Shown: one piece after another, positions 21,099 through 32,047 of the stretch | Layout: each line of letters opens with the position of its first letter | Position numbering within the stretch: the stretch's first letter is position 1 | DNA from: Priapulus caudatus | Taxonomy: Eukaryota; Priapulida; Priapulimorpha; Priapulimorphida; Priapulidae | Length of the DNA: 39,547 nt | Assembly: GCF_000485595.1 (NCBI RefSeq) | Contig: NW_014577082.1 | Coordinates: forward strand, 73,653-113,199 | Reading direction: 5' to 3' | Translations under genes and position numbers: made by a program | Notes under the pieces: generated by a model | The model's database searches: none | Told to the model about the DNA's origin: nothing | What the model saw: the letters and a program-made list of their open reading frames with translations, nothing else

Positions 21099-23555
21099 TT
21101 CAAATGCATGTCATTAAAAACATTGAGCTAGAAAATAAACAGAAAACAATCCCCTTGCTTATATAATAGGTGTATGAAAAAAGGGAGACAAACTGCACTT
21201 GCACGGACACTGACTTTACTCTTATTGATGCATGCTGGAACATTACTATGTACATCATTGTAATATTAGTACATGGTAGATGGATCATGATGTAGACCCT
21301 CCTTTGCAATTTTTTGTATGGTGTACCTACAATACTATTTTGGACTTAAAACTGTAAGTAAACGTCTTGAACTTGAACTTGAAATTAGAACAGGTGCCAA
21401 TTTAGAGTGGAGTGATTGGTGGAGGCGCAACAACCACAGAAATCTTTTATCGAACTGTTAATATATTTAGCAAATAGTGTATTCTATCATAAAACCCTTA
21501 TAATACCTGCTCAACTGTTGTAGGTTCTCAGTTTGTATGTATTTTTTACAGTGTAACCCCACTGGGCCCTATAATGGGAGGAAACTTTATCCATGATTGA
21601 GCAAACATAAAAATCTTAATGATATATCAGAAATCCACACAGAAGCTTAGGAATGTCAGTAATAAGGTTAGCTGAGCCCCCCTGCTAGCATCCTTACGTG
21701 CATATGTATGTGTGTGCTTGTGTGGGTGTGTGTATATCATTCTTATGCTGCTTACTGGCCTAATATCCTAAGCAAAGAAATTACACGAAATGTATGCTCA
21801 GGTGTACTTTATGCATATATGATGGTAAAACGTGTGTATAAACAAGATGACCATATATATACTGTCACTTATAAGTCAACCATGTGTACAAGATGTCCTT
21901 AAAAATGTTAGCTTAGAATTTGGGTTTAGGCCTACTATGTATACTCGCTGTATGAGTTTATCCCTTTTACCACAGTGACAAACAAGTAGACCATCTTATC
22001 TAGCACTCGCTGTGCATCTCTTACCATAACTAAACTGAAACTCTTGCTTGATAAACTTATCTAACACCATCTATAATAAAATAGTGAAATGCAAAATTAT
22101 TAAATAAACACCTACTACACCGCACACCATTTCCTTCACCTGGGAATGCAGATCAATTATCTTATAGTAATGTAGACATTAATACCAGAATATATGTTAA
22201 TGTTTTGAAAGGCATCGGTAAATGCTGACTAAATTATTAACATTAATCTTGGGCTGTGTTTAGTAACAGTTACCCTTCTGTAAAAATAACATCAGTGGGT
22301 TAAACTTGTTTGCAAATGCAGGAAATTAAGTTGCATCCTTATAACTGAGTAGCTGAGACCTTACTACTAGTATGGCAACATTGAAATCCGATACTACGCC
22401 ACAGCCGTTCTTAGAGGTTGACATTTTATACGTGTTGTGTAGGACAATAACTGGTTTTGAAAAATAACAATTAAGCTTTGAAAGCCGATTTCAAGGCCTT
22501 TCTTCGACTTTCTGGCATGAAAGTGGTAAATAGTTGCATATTTCACTATCATTTTATAGTTAGTGACTGATACATAAAGTTTTTAGTACACCATCACTGT
22601 AACTTGATTCGTAACCTAAATCGAAATCCAGATCAAAGCTGTTAAATCCCCATTTGTATCTTATTCGAATGATGGCAGAAGTACGAGTAACTAACAGGCA
22701 ATCCTGTCGTTGTGACAATCTGAATGAAAATCCTATTTAATGGCTTCCCGGTTAGCATCCTTTCATCAGCACTGCTGCCTCACTGATCTATTAAGCACCG
22801 TAATCGTAATACCAAACGTTTCACTATAATATCATTAGACTGTGCTCCGCTCATAATTCATTGGCTGCTATCTTATGAATCCTTGTATTTTACTGTATGT
22901 CATAGAGCACACCAAAAAACGTTTCCAGGAGCTAAACAATTTCTTGCTATGTGTGCATGTGGATGTACTCGTTTAGATATCTATTGTGAAATATAATGAG
23001 CTGATCTGCCAGCAAGAAATGTGTACTCATCATTATCAGAATAGTAATTAAAGTTGGAAGCTCAAATGCTAGTTAAGAAATGTAATTAGAAAATTTAAAT
23101 GTAAATTTATTATTTTTAAGAAATTGGCAAGGATTTTTTAGCATCAAAATTTAAGATTGTCAGCAGAAAATAGATCCTACAAATCCTACATTGATGTTTC
23201 TTCTGCAGGCTCTTCCCATGCCTTTAATAATATAGCTAATCTGTGACATTGCATAAATCTTCAGACATGCCTTAAAATTGCCTTTGGCTCCTGCTGTGTT
23301 TACTTTTGATAATCCTAGCACAGTCATAGTGGGGTTTCACAGCTGATGTATACGTCTCCAATCTGATCGAGTTTACCTGTGTATTTGGGTTGCTTATGAC
23401 ATGTGTAATTTCACTACAATTGGTACAACTCTGAACAAAATCCTCTGATAATCCTGGGAAAACTCTGTTATGATAATGAAAGACTAAAACCAAGTAGATT
23501 TCAATTTCTATTGAAATAATATTGGCTCATTATCATTCAAGTGGACTGATTATAT

Positions 23556-23598
23556 CAGGAGTTAATAATGACAAATTATTTGTCATTATTAACTCCTG
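23556..23598. repeat. Perfect 20-bp-arm hairpin
   Basis: CAGGAGTTAATAATGACAAA and TTTGTCATTATTAACTCCTG flank a 3-base loop. The sister copy at 34692-34733 has lost one base in the left arm. A cruciform former or a tiny fold-back; a transcription terminator is not implied in this animal context. Confidence 0.85.
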
Positions 23599-24193
23599 AT
23601 TATATGGGGGTTGAACAGGTGGCCGCCGGCAAAATGGTGCTAATTTCGCGCACTGCTATATACTTATGACACAATACGTATCACCATATACAATTTTGCT
23701 AAAATCAATTGATGCGTCATGCGTATTCTCTGCCCATTCAATGCCTATAATTTTCTGCTGTATGCAAGGCAGATATATGAGTTTGCTAGTTTTGCTGCTA
23801 ATAATTTGCTGATTATACGGTGAATTCCGAGACCATTACTATTTTCAAAAGATGTTCAATGTGTTCTTAGGAATGAAGTTTCTTTAAAAAAAATCCGTCA
23901 GAAATGCTGCATTTAGCGAATCGGTTCAACGGTTGTAATGTGGTTATTATAATTACCCGAGTTCTCCAATTTGGATTCTAAATTGTAATTTTCGAAATTT
24001 GATGATTGTTGTCGAGCTAGGATGTGTGTCGTATCGACCATTCACAAACTGTTACATGGTTGTACAGTCGTTGAGCCCGGCCAAATTGACGTACGTGCAT
24101 GCATGCAGTCTTCATCTCGCGTGTGCACTCAGGAGCTCGCGATAGAGCTTCATGTCTATATTAATCACTGGCACACTTATTTTCTGCGTGCAG

Positions 24194-24283
24194 GAAGCAG
24201 CCCTACAACTGGCCAGCGTGGGCGATTTCTCCAGCCTGAGGAATGCGATCAAAGAAGCGATTCTCTCCTTGCTTCCCGATGCG
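24194..24283 (+). CDS. Internal exon of an unrecognised gene, copy 1
   Basis: A 90-nt open block between CGTGCAG and GTGAGT encodes EAALQLASVGDFSSLRNAIK then EAILSLLPDA. It is GC-richer than its flanks and conserved in the sister copy (35330-35420), where a G insertion shifts only the first codon. The peptide looks like two amphipathic helices. It does not fit gelsolin. No partner exon was found with confidence. Confidence 0.5.
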
Positions 24284-25768
24284 GTGAGTTCCAGCCGTTC
24301 GGCATCCTTCTAGCAGAGAGTACACACGTGCTTGACTGCATGCTGGGAATGGCGATGACGCACGCTGTCGATGGCCAAACGCCGCTGCACTGCGCATGAT
24401 GCAGATAGGCATGCTTTCTTAATAACATCGATTTATGTGTAAACAGAGAAGGTGTAGGATATGTAATTTTGTCAGCACATACAGGATGCTCAAGGGATGC
24501 AGCCAAGATGAGCAGGCTTCACTCGATGTTTCTTCTGGATATATATATTGATTTTAGATCTGCCGGCAATATCCGTTCTCGGTACAATTCTCAGCACGAT
24601 ATTAAAGAAGCTGATTGCACTGAGCAGTCGCTGATAGGATTATAGAGTATGCCGTACATGTAGTACCCCATGCACGAATACACGTGCATCGATACACGTG
24701 CACACTCAAACATGTACAGCAACGCAATCACGCATGCATAGTGCATACACACTCATATACGCACTCACTCATATCTATATATAATTATATAGGCATGCAA
24801 GCACACGCACGCATCATGTACGCACGATTGCACTGGCATATTGGAATGTACATTCGCACGTAGGCATGCATGTAAACACACACTGGTATATATAAGCAAG
24901 AGCTAATAATACCTAGAGTGTACAACGGAAAAACTGGAAAATAGTACTATTTCACGACAACATTATTCTACTTTGCCTTGCATCAAGCAGAATTCTTTGG
25001 TTTTATTAGTTTTACATCCTAACAACATATAATTCTATGCCTCATTTCAGTGTACATGCATCCTAAGATGCATTATTGTTAGTAAAATATCGAGTTGTTT
25101 TTCAAAAACAAATAATTTGTGAAAATTATATCTGTTTTGCACACAAGAAAAATAACCTAGAATATCATCATTTCGTAGTTTATTTGTGTAACTTATAGGC
25201 TATTAATTAGAATGCTAAATAAAAATTACAGGTTATTATAAATGGTTTGAAGTGCTATTGATCGGGGAAGTAATTACCATTAACTCACACCTGGCTCCGT
25301 GAAGAATGATGTGGTTATGTGGCACGAAATTCAACACTGACATCAATTTGTAGATAACGTAAGAGTTTTGCATCCGGCTCTATTAACTGTTAAGAGTGAT
25401 TTATTTTGGATATGTTTTAAAATGTCTATTCAGAGATTATTGTATGTGATGAGAACCAAGATTTTGACCCAACTTGATCCTTATCGATGGAAATAACGTC
25501 GTTTTATTTACATTTGGCGTTTCGTCGTCATCCGTTCAGATCTCGGCATCTGACAGCGCTGCTCTGCGTGTACCACCAGATAATTGTATGAGTAGTCGGC
25601 GGCCATGTTATGCAGGGATTTATATGATAAATTATTCAGATGTAGATCGCTACGGCTAATTAGGCTCTCAGAGAGCTCAATATTTCACAAAGATGGCCGT
25701 GGCGAGGCTGAGAAGCAGCTTCGGCAGTAGAGCCTCACAATAGAGCCTCACAATGTAAGCTCACAGTG
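24284..25768. other. Intron-like stretch
   Basis: AT-rich, with CA/CG-rich simple stretches near 24660-24870. A weak exon-like segment near 25540-25590 (frame HLTALLCVYHQII ending in a stop) follows a CCGTTCAG acceptor, too weak to call. The last ~40 bases are the start of the CACAGT minisatellite seen in full at 36890. Confidence 0.45.
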
Positions 25769-25818
25769 TATTTCGCATCCCTTGCTACGAACTAACAGAA
25801 CCATTTCTCCTCGCGTAG

Positions 25819-25944
25819 CAATATATAAGAGCAGAGCCAACGCGGCGCAAGGATGAAGACTGCGTCTTCTTCGAGATCAAGCAAGGTCACGAGCCGGACA
25901 CGTTCGTTGGCTACTTCGAGTCATGGGACAAGCGCATGTGGGGG
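25819..25944 (+). CDS. Last large gelsolin exon, copy B (intact)
   Basis: A clean 126-nt exon, phase 0, between CGCGTAG and GTCAGT. It encodes QYIRAEPTRRKDEDCVFFEI then KQGHEPDTFVGYFESWDKRM and WG. 'Y+...P.....D......IKQG.EP.TF.GYF..WD...W' is the conserved C-terminus of gelsolin repeat 6. It fits in phase after the exon at 28519-28584. Repeat-6 exons a-c are absent upstream in copy B, which instead follows unrelated sequence. Confidence 0.88.
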
Positions 25945-26678
25945 GTCAGTATCTAATCACGTGGCCGGCTACATTCGATCAAGTGCTCGCCGTAAATTAA
26001 CTTTCATTGTAGCTTAGATTATTTGTAATTACGGAGCGTGATATCGTGGAGCTAAGTCTCTATTTCACAGATAACATGATTCGCGTGACGCTAGTGTATC
26101 ATAGTAGATAGTTAGTCATAGTAGTAACTAGACTAGCAGCTCTCTGTGGTCGAAAGGTTTGTTCTGTTAACATGCCAGAGACATTCCCGAGCCTGTATCA
26201 ATAAAGGAAACGTTACGGCTAACATGTCTTTACTTACTTGGATAGCATCCAGGTTATTGCATCACGCACATTTGTGAATCCCAAGATTTTATCGTTTGGA
26301 CTAGTTTTTCCTTGTTGTGATAGATTTAGGCCGCGTGTATGAAACGGCTTGGAACTAGTCTAAGGTATCTCACAACCGTGCGATGGAATGTTATTTTTGG
26401 GACTCTTTGCTGGGAGCTTTAATAAACCAAAGCTCCCAACCAGAATTCATGCGTAGGTAGTCGATGTCAATGTTTGATGTCGCGACACATCAGCTTTAAG
26501 AATACACACAGTAATTCGATTCAGTGTGCTATTGTGTTATGCCAGGTGGAATTATATAGTGACTGGGTATTAAAGCGGGTTTCTACAATGGTCTATGAGA
26601 TAAAATGGTAAATATTACGCGAGAAATTGCAGTCAAATTGTAGAATATCGGGTTTCCTAACAGGTTTGTGTTTTACAG

Positions 26679-26690
26679 GACAAGGAATAA
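26679..26690 (+). CDS. Possible terminal mini-exon with stop codon, copy B
   Basis: After TGTGTTTTACAG, phase 0 reads D-K-E-stop, which would end the protein as ...DKRMWGDKE. Copy C (29913) gives D-N-E-stop; copy A has an extra base. The acceptor is good and conserved in all three copies, but the coding part is too short to be sure. An AATAAA follows about 290 bp later. Confidence 0.35.
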   Translation, partial: DKE

Positions 26691-27617
26691 GTTGGACATC
26701 TCAGGAATAAGACCTCATTTTGTAACGTCGTCTTTGAGTAGTTTCTACACTCAAGACGAAAACTTTACAAGTTATTTATGAAGATGTAACGCGAGGAAGA
26801 GTATGAATGAGCCGATAAATCGCATTTATCAAAGTGCGTGCAGTTTGCGCTATACGCTATTCGCATAGCTTAGACAAACCACTATAGTCACAAGCTACAA
26901 ACCGTGAGGTTTTCGTTTACGCGTAGTGAAAAGCATGATTAAATGTGCGACGGTAGCAACGTTGATAGATAGTTTAATAAAGTTGATACAAATTAGCTAG
27001 TTAACCTTTTCGATTTTACGCGAAGCCCTTTGTCACGTTTGCACTTCTGTCTTTTTAAAACGCATTAGCAGCTGAATATGAGTAGAAACACAAATTCCCT
27101 ATTGAATTTCGAATGAAATTCTTCTTAGTTTGTAATTCTATCGCGCTTCATTTTATATTATGTTGATGACAGGTGCTTGAATTAACGAGCCCGTGTGCAC
27201 TGCCTATAACTGACGATATATTTATGCCTCGATCATCTACATATTATACCTATCCAGGTGATTTGGTAATAATAACTTAGCCTTAGTAGTATTGAAATTT
27301 GGCTTCCGCATCCTTACCATCACCAGGTTTCAATCTCATACTAGCTCCTCATCATTCTATCTCTCACTCGCTGATTTTTTACTTCTCGCGCGGGTCTCTC
27401 CCCGGTTACATTTCTTCTTCCTCTTCTTCTCTGTGTGTGTGTCGCTTTTTGTGACTATAATTTTCGATCAATAGTGCTACTTGCACGTTGTGGTCGTCAT
27501 AATTTTTATTTTAGTCGTTATACACAACATGTAGCGCCTTATACATTGGGATTAATATTAGGTAAGTTCTTTATGTACGTTTTGCTACACGTGCCGTTGA
27601 TAGTTTAGCATGGAGAT

Positions 27618-27675
27618 GCGTGTGGGCACAATTAGCACCAACGTACGCGAGCAAGAGATTTTTTTGGGTTTATGC
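27618..27675 (+). repeat. Recurrent border motif
   Basis: GGGCACAATTAGCACCAACG through GCAAGAGATTTTTTTGGG is shared, with variation, by 31146-31196 and the end of copy A (about 12000-12060). In each place the sequence after it differs: minisatellite here, A-rich flank and inverted-repeat sequence at the other two. Confidence 0.55.
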
Positions 27676-27866
27676 TGAAATGGTAAAGGTAAAGTAAGGG
27701 TAAAGTAAGGAGTATGGTTAAAGGTAAAGGTAAAGTAAGGGTAAAGATAAAGTAAGGGTAAAGTAAGGAGTAAGGGTAAAGGTAAAGTACGGGTAAAGTA
27801 AGGAGTAAGGGTAAAGGTAAAGTAAGTGTAAAGTAAGGAGTAAAGGTAAAGGTAAAGTAAGGAGTA
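27676..27866. repeat. GTAAAG/GTAAGG minisatellite, short form
   Basis: About 190 bp of the repeat that spans 1.65 kb at 7005-8655, here much cleaner. It precedes the same exon (27911). Confidence 0.92.
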
Positions 27867-27910
27867 AGACCGATGCCAAGACGTGAGCGTGGGTGTGATA
27901 TTGAGGGCAG

Positions 27911-27949
27911 GCAACGTGTGGCGTCAGAGGTGCAACCTCTACGAGGCGA
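27911..27949 (+). CDS. Candidate start-of-repeat-6 exon, copy C
   Basis: Lies between GGGCAG and GTAGTT. The frame NVWRQRCNLYEA resembles the opening strand of repeat 6 but is out of phase with the upstream exon unless an indel is assumed. Its counterpart in copy A differs by indels. Confidence 0.35.
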
Positions 27950-28282
27950 GTAGTTCCTTGACACTGTACGTATGGCCCCGGGCGAATCTCTATCTGCTTC
28001 TAATTGTGGCGTCCAGCTCCTGCCAGATTCCGCTGATGACGTTCAATATTCGGTCGCTAATTGTTGGAGGTCTTGGAAGAACGATACTGATTCGAATTGT
28101 GGTCTTACTTATCGATATAATAATTGCCTTCTAGGTGTGTGCGTGACTTCTATTGCATCGTTTATAGATACATGTAGTATGCATGTTGTCTGTAAATGGC
28201 TAACATTAGTGACCATGCTCGTCCTCTATAATGTTCGAGAAAATTTTACTTTCCTTACTCAAACCACGATTTCTTTTCGCAG

Positions 28283-28330
28283 GATCTTGATGGTGATGAC
28301 GTCATGATTCTGGACAGTGGAGCAGACGAG
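28283..28330 (+). CDS. Gelsolin repeat 6 exon, copy C (clean)
   Basis: A 48-nt exon, phase 0, between TTCGCAG and GTAATG encodes DLDGDDVMILDSGADE. 'DDVM.LD....E' is the repeat 6 strand carrying the conserved Asp of the Ca2+ site in this family. The preceding 'VEE' segment of repeat 6 was not located. Confidence 0.85.
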
Positions 28331-28518
28331 GTAATGTTGATGTTACATCGACTCGTCTCCCTCTGTCATTGTAAAATGCGTGCGCTGCGATTTCTTCTTA
28401 CAGCCCATTTCACCATCCCTATGGCTTAACGACTTATAATTATAAATCGTTATAGTTTGTTATATTAACTATTATGTTTGCTCATTCTTTATTTAATCTC
28501 TCGACACCTTGGTCGCAG

Positions 28519-28584
28519 ATCTACATATGGGTTGGCAAGGGATCCACCAACGAGGAACGAAAGAAGGGATATGATCTGGGTGTG
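28519..28584 (+). CDS. Gelsolin repeat 6 exon, copy C (clean)
   Basis: A 66-nt exon, phase 0, between GTCGCAG and GTAGGT encodes IYIWVGKGSTNEERKKGYDL then GV. '(+)(I/V)W(V/I)GKG...EE+' is the central strand and helix of a gelsolin repeat. It joins in phase with DSGADE before it and QYIRAEP after it. Confidence 0.88.
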
Positions 28585-28857
28585 GTAGGTATCACTGTTA
28601 CATTGTTTATCTTATGTAAGCGGTGACCAATATCCACCTGAATAAAGAAGGCGTGGTATGAACATCCAATTAAAGCCATTACCTGCGTTGTGGTCACTAG
28701 AACATTACTACAGACCTTTGTGTCGGGATGACGGGACAAGACATGTCGTCACGAATTCACACCGTTCCAAACTATATAATGCAGCTATTTATTACCCAGT
28801 TTTCACGTTTGAAGTGTGCGACAATGGGACAACTAAAGCAAATGAATCATATATGTC

Positions 28858-28880
28858 GTAATATATATATAAATATATAA

Positions 28881-28919
<39 letters not shown>

Positions 28920-28943
28920 ATATATATATATATACATATATAT

Positions 28944-28982
<39 letters not shown>
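28858..28982. repeat. (AT)n microsatellite, copy C
   Basis: TA run in the intron before the last large exon. Counterpart of 9743-9866. Confidence 0.9.
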
Positions 28983-28983
<1 letters not shown>

Positions 28984-29049
28984 CCTGTCGTCGTACAGCA
29001 GTTCGCATCCCTTGCCTACGAACTAACAGAAACCATTTCTCTCGCCTAG

Positions 29050-29178
29050 CAAATATATAGACGCAGAGCCAACGCGCGCGCCAAGGAATGAAGACTGCGT
29101 CTTCTTCGAGACAAGCAAGGTCACGAGCCGACACGTTCGTGGCTACTTCGAGTCATGGGACAAGCGCATGTGGGGCCG
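29050..29178 (+). CDS. Last large gelsolin exon, copy C (frame broken)
   Basis: Matches 25819-25944 but has a missing T in the EIK codons (GAGACAAGCAAGG), other small gaps, and extra bases near the donor. The acceptor reads CGCCTAG. It would be a pseudogene if real; similar indels in the intron suggest read error. Confidence 0.75.
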
Positions 29179-30480
29179 GTCAGTACTAATCACGCTGGCC
29201 GGCACATCGATCAAGTGCTCGCCGTAAATTAACTTTCATTGTAGCTTAGATTATTTGTAATTACGGAGCGCTGATATCGTGGAGCTAAGTCTCTATTTCA
29301 CAGATAACATGATTCGCGGTGACGCTAGTGTATCATAGTAGATAGTTAGTCATAGTAAGTAACTAGACTAGCAGCTCTCTGTGTCGAAAGGTTTGTTCTG
29401 TTAACATGCCAGAGACATTCCCGAGCCTGTATCAATAAAGGAAACGTTACGGCTAACATGTTCTTTACTTACTTGGATAGCATCCAGGTTATTGCAATCA
29501 CGCACATTTGTGAATCCAAAATTTTATCGCTTTGGACTAGTTTTTCCTTGTTTTGACTAGATTTAGCCGCGTGTATGAAAACGGCTTGGAAACTAGTCCT
29601 AAGCGGTATCTCACAACGTGCGATGGAATGTTATTTTTGGGACTCTTTGCTGGGAGCTTAATAAACCAAAGCTCCCAACCAGAATTCAGCGTATGGTAGT
29701 CGATGTAATGTTTGATGTCGCGACACATCAGCTTTAAGAATACACACAGTAATTCGATTCAGCTGTGCTATTGTGTTATGCCAGGTGGAATTATATAGTG
29801 ACTGGGTATTAAAGCGGGTTCTACAATGGTCTATGAGATAAAATGGTAAATATTACGCGAGAAATGCAGTCAAATTGTAGAATATCGGGTTTCCTAACAG
29901 TGTGTTTTACAGGACAACGAATAAGTTGGACATCTCAGAATAAGACCTCATTTGTAACGTCGTCTTTGAGTAGTTTCTACACTCAAGACGAAAACTTTAC
30001 AGTTATTTATGAAGATGTAACGCGAGGAAGAGTATGAATGAGCGCGATAAATCGCATTATCAATAGTGCGTGCCATTTGCGCCTATACGCTATTCGCATA
30101 GCTTAGACAAACCACTAGTCACAACCTACAAACCGTGAGGTTTTCGTTTACGCGTAGTGAAAAGCATGATTAAATGTGCGACGGTAGCAACGTTGAATAG
30201 ATAGTTTAATAAAGTTATAACAAATTAGCTAGTGAACCTTTCGATTTTACGCGAAGCCCTTTGTCACGTTGCCACTTCTGTCTTTTTAAAACGCATTAGC
30301 AGCTGAATATGATAGAAACACAAATTCCCTATTGAATTTCGAATGAAATTCTCTTAGTTTTAATTCTACGCGCTTCATTTTATATTATGCTGATGACAGT
30401 GCTTGAATTAACGAGCCCGTGTGGCACTGCCTATAACTGACTATATATTATTCCTCGATCATGCTACATGATTCATATAA
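29179..30480. repeat. Gelsolin 3' region, copy C (truncated)
   Basis: Matches copy B from 25945 to about 27245, including the TTTTACAG mini-exon site (29913) and AATAAA (30208-30213). Similarity ends near 30470, where unrelated sequence begins. Confidence 0.8.
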
Positions 30481-31254
30481 TCCGTATCCAGCATCACGCA
30501 TCTCCATGCTTAATCTATCGACGTGGCACATAAGTAATGTAGACTTAAACGGCACATAAAGTATACTTATTCACATAGATTAAGTCCGCAAACGTTCATC
30601 TATCCATTATGGACGGCACCTCAATGTTGTGTTACAACAGATCCCAAAAGACAAAATAAGTATGACTCATCACAGCGTCCTGCACTCGTCAACTCGCTAG
30701 CATATTTGACATCTCAATACCTCAGAGTCTACCCAAATGCGACATTCATTACTGACACTCTATCTTGCATCTGGAAGAAGCAGCTAAGAAGAAAGTAACG
30801 GGAAGACCCGCGCGTGTGTCGAGCCATATTAAATGTAAATACATATAATTGTCGCAGTGATGAGAGAACAATAAGCTACTGCCTGTTTATGGCAAGATGC
30901 GTCATAATATGAGAAATTTAGCTCGTTATCATACACAAATAATCGCAGATGGATGCGCAACACCCCTGGTGAATACTATGATTAAGGGGTAATAATCGAT
31001 TAGAAGAGCCACAAGCATATCATAAAAAATTCATCGATACAACTAGCTATTAAGGCTAAGTTTTCATTAACACTCACGCCGCGTGTGTTTATTGAATAGG
31101 TTATTTTAACAAGTGACTGTTTAAGGATGTAATCTACTGGCAGTGTGCACAAGTTGAGCACCTAACGTTGTACGCAGCAAGAGATTTTGTTTGGGTGTAG
31201 CGAAACTAGAAATGAAAACAGAAAAAGAAAATAAAAAGAAATGGTACGTAAACG
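30481..31254. other. Unassigned stretch ending in the recurrent border motif
   Basis: No gene is seen. At 31146-31196 is the border motif shared with 27618-27675, followed by an A-rich flank (31200-31245). Confidence 0.45.
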
Positions 31255-31990
31255 AGTGTTAGGCGTTGGTGTGAGCGTAAGTGCGTTGAGGCAGGCCGAG
31301 CCAGACCCCCCCAAATTGACGGCCTAACCAAGACACAGAGTGAAGGCTCATTGGGAGGGAGCAAGATAGAGAGCCCTTAGAGAGAAAAATGGAGTAGCAG
31401 GGGAAACGCTTCGGCCCAGCGCTGGGTGAGCACGCAAATAGGAGAGGACCCGGCGTTTCGCGTTTGGCCAAAATAGGGAGGAGGGGAAAAGGGAAAGAAA
31501 TATGTTGGGAAGACACAGACTGCAAGTTTAAGTTGCCGACGTGAGCAACTAATATTTTAGGAAGAGCAACTGAGAAAACAGTGGTGGGGGATGTGTGGCA
31601 AAGGGGATCATGAAGGACCAAAAATATGGGAACGTGAGGGAAAAAGGTGCAGAAAGCGCGTGACGGCAAAAGGGCACAGGCACGTGGCTGCAATAAGTTG
31701 CACAAAGTTGAAAACGCCCAGAGAACAGAGGACCATCAAAAACGTTCACAAGGACCCACGCAGGAAGAAGCAGACTTTGGAAGAGGGGGGGGGTGCACAG
31801 ATTTCGGGCAAAGGGCAACCCATAACCCCCAATGGTGGAGAGGGGGAACAAAACGTAGAGGTGAAACGAGGAGGGGAGCGAGAGGGGGAGAGCGAGGATC
31901 CCAGCGGAGGGAGGTAACAGCAGGGACCAGTAGAGTGCACAAGACATGGAAAAGGGCCCGACTACGAGGGGGAGCAGAAAGGAGAGGGTA
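31255..31990 (-). repeat. Relative of the 12250-12900 inverted repeat, purine-rich plus strand
   Basis: It shares an ordered series of words with 12150-12900 in the same orientation: GAAAACGCCCAG, CATCAAAAACGTTCACAAGG, ATTTCGGGCAAAG and an ACCCCCCAAA/ACCCCCCAATA start. The plus strand is strikingly G/A-rich, unlike the AT-rich copy at 12250. It sits directly before the N gap. Open frames here on either strand are a by-product of low AT content. Confidence 0.55.
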
Positions 31991-32022
31991 GCAGGAAAGA
32001 GCGCCCGATTAAAGAGCCGGGA

Positions 32023-32047
32023 NNNNNNNNNNNNNNNNNNNNNNNNN
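32023..32047. other. Assembly gap of 25 N
   Basis: Run of 25 unknown bases, a scaffold join. The sequence right after it begins inside the palindrome arm that starts the duplicated block. Confidence 0.99.

Larger units (their letters stand above)
20933..25768. repeat. Duplicated ~4.85-kb block, copy 1
   Basis: Nearly identical to 32048-36918 in the same order and orientation, differing mainly by one-base indels. It begins in the palindrome's right arm and ends in a short stretch of CACAGT minisatellite, before joining gelsolin copy B. Between 21100 and 24190 it is AT-rich with no coding signal apart from the hairpin at 23556. Confidence 0.9.
25769..27660 (+). repeat. Gelsolin last exon and 3' region, copy B
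   Basis: Starts abruptly at TTCGCATCCC after minisatellite sequence and matches 9885-12060 and 28996-30480. AATAAA lies at 26976-26981. It ends with GCAAGAGATTTTTTTGGG before the short minisatellite. Confidence 0.8.

Noticed and set aside
31259-31991. Open frames of 100-148 codons on both strands
   Set aside because: The region is low in AT, so stops are rare. It aligns to a non-coding repeat at 12150-12900, and the peptides show no domain.
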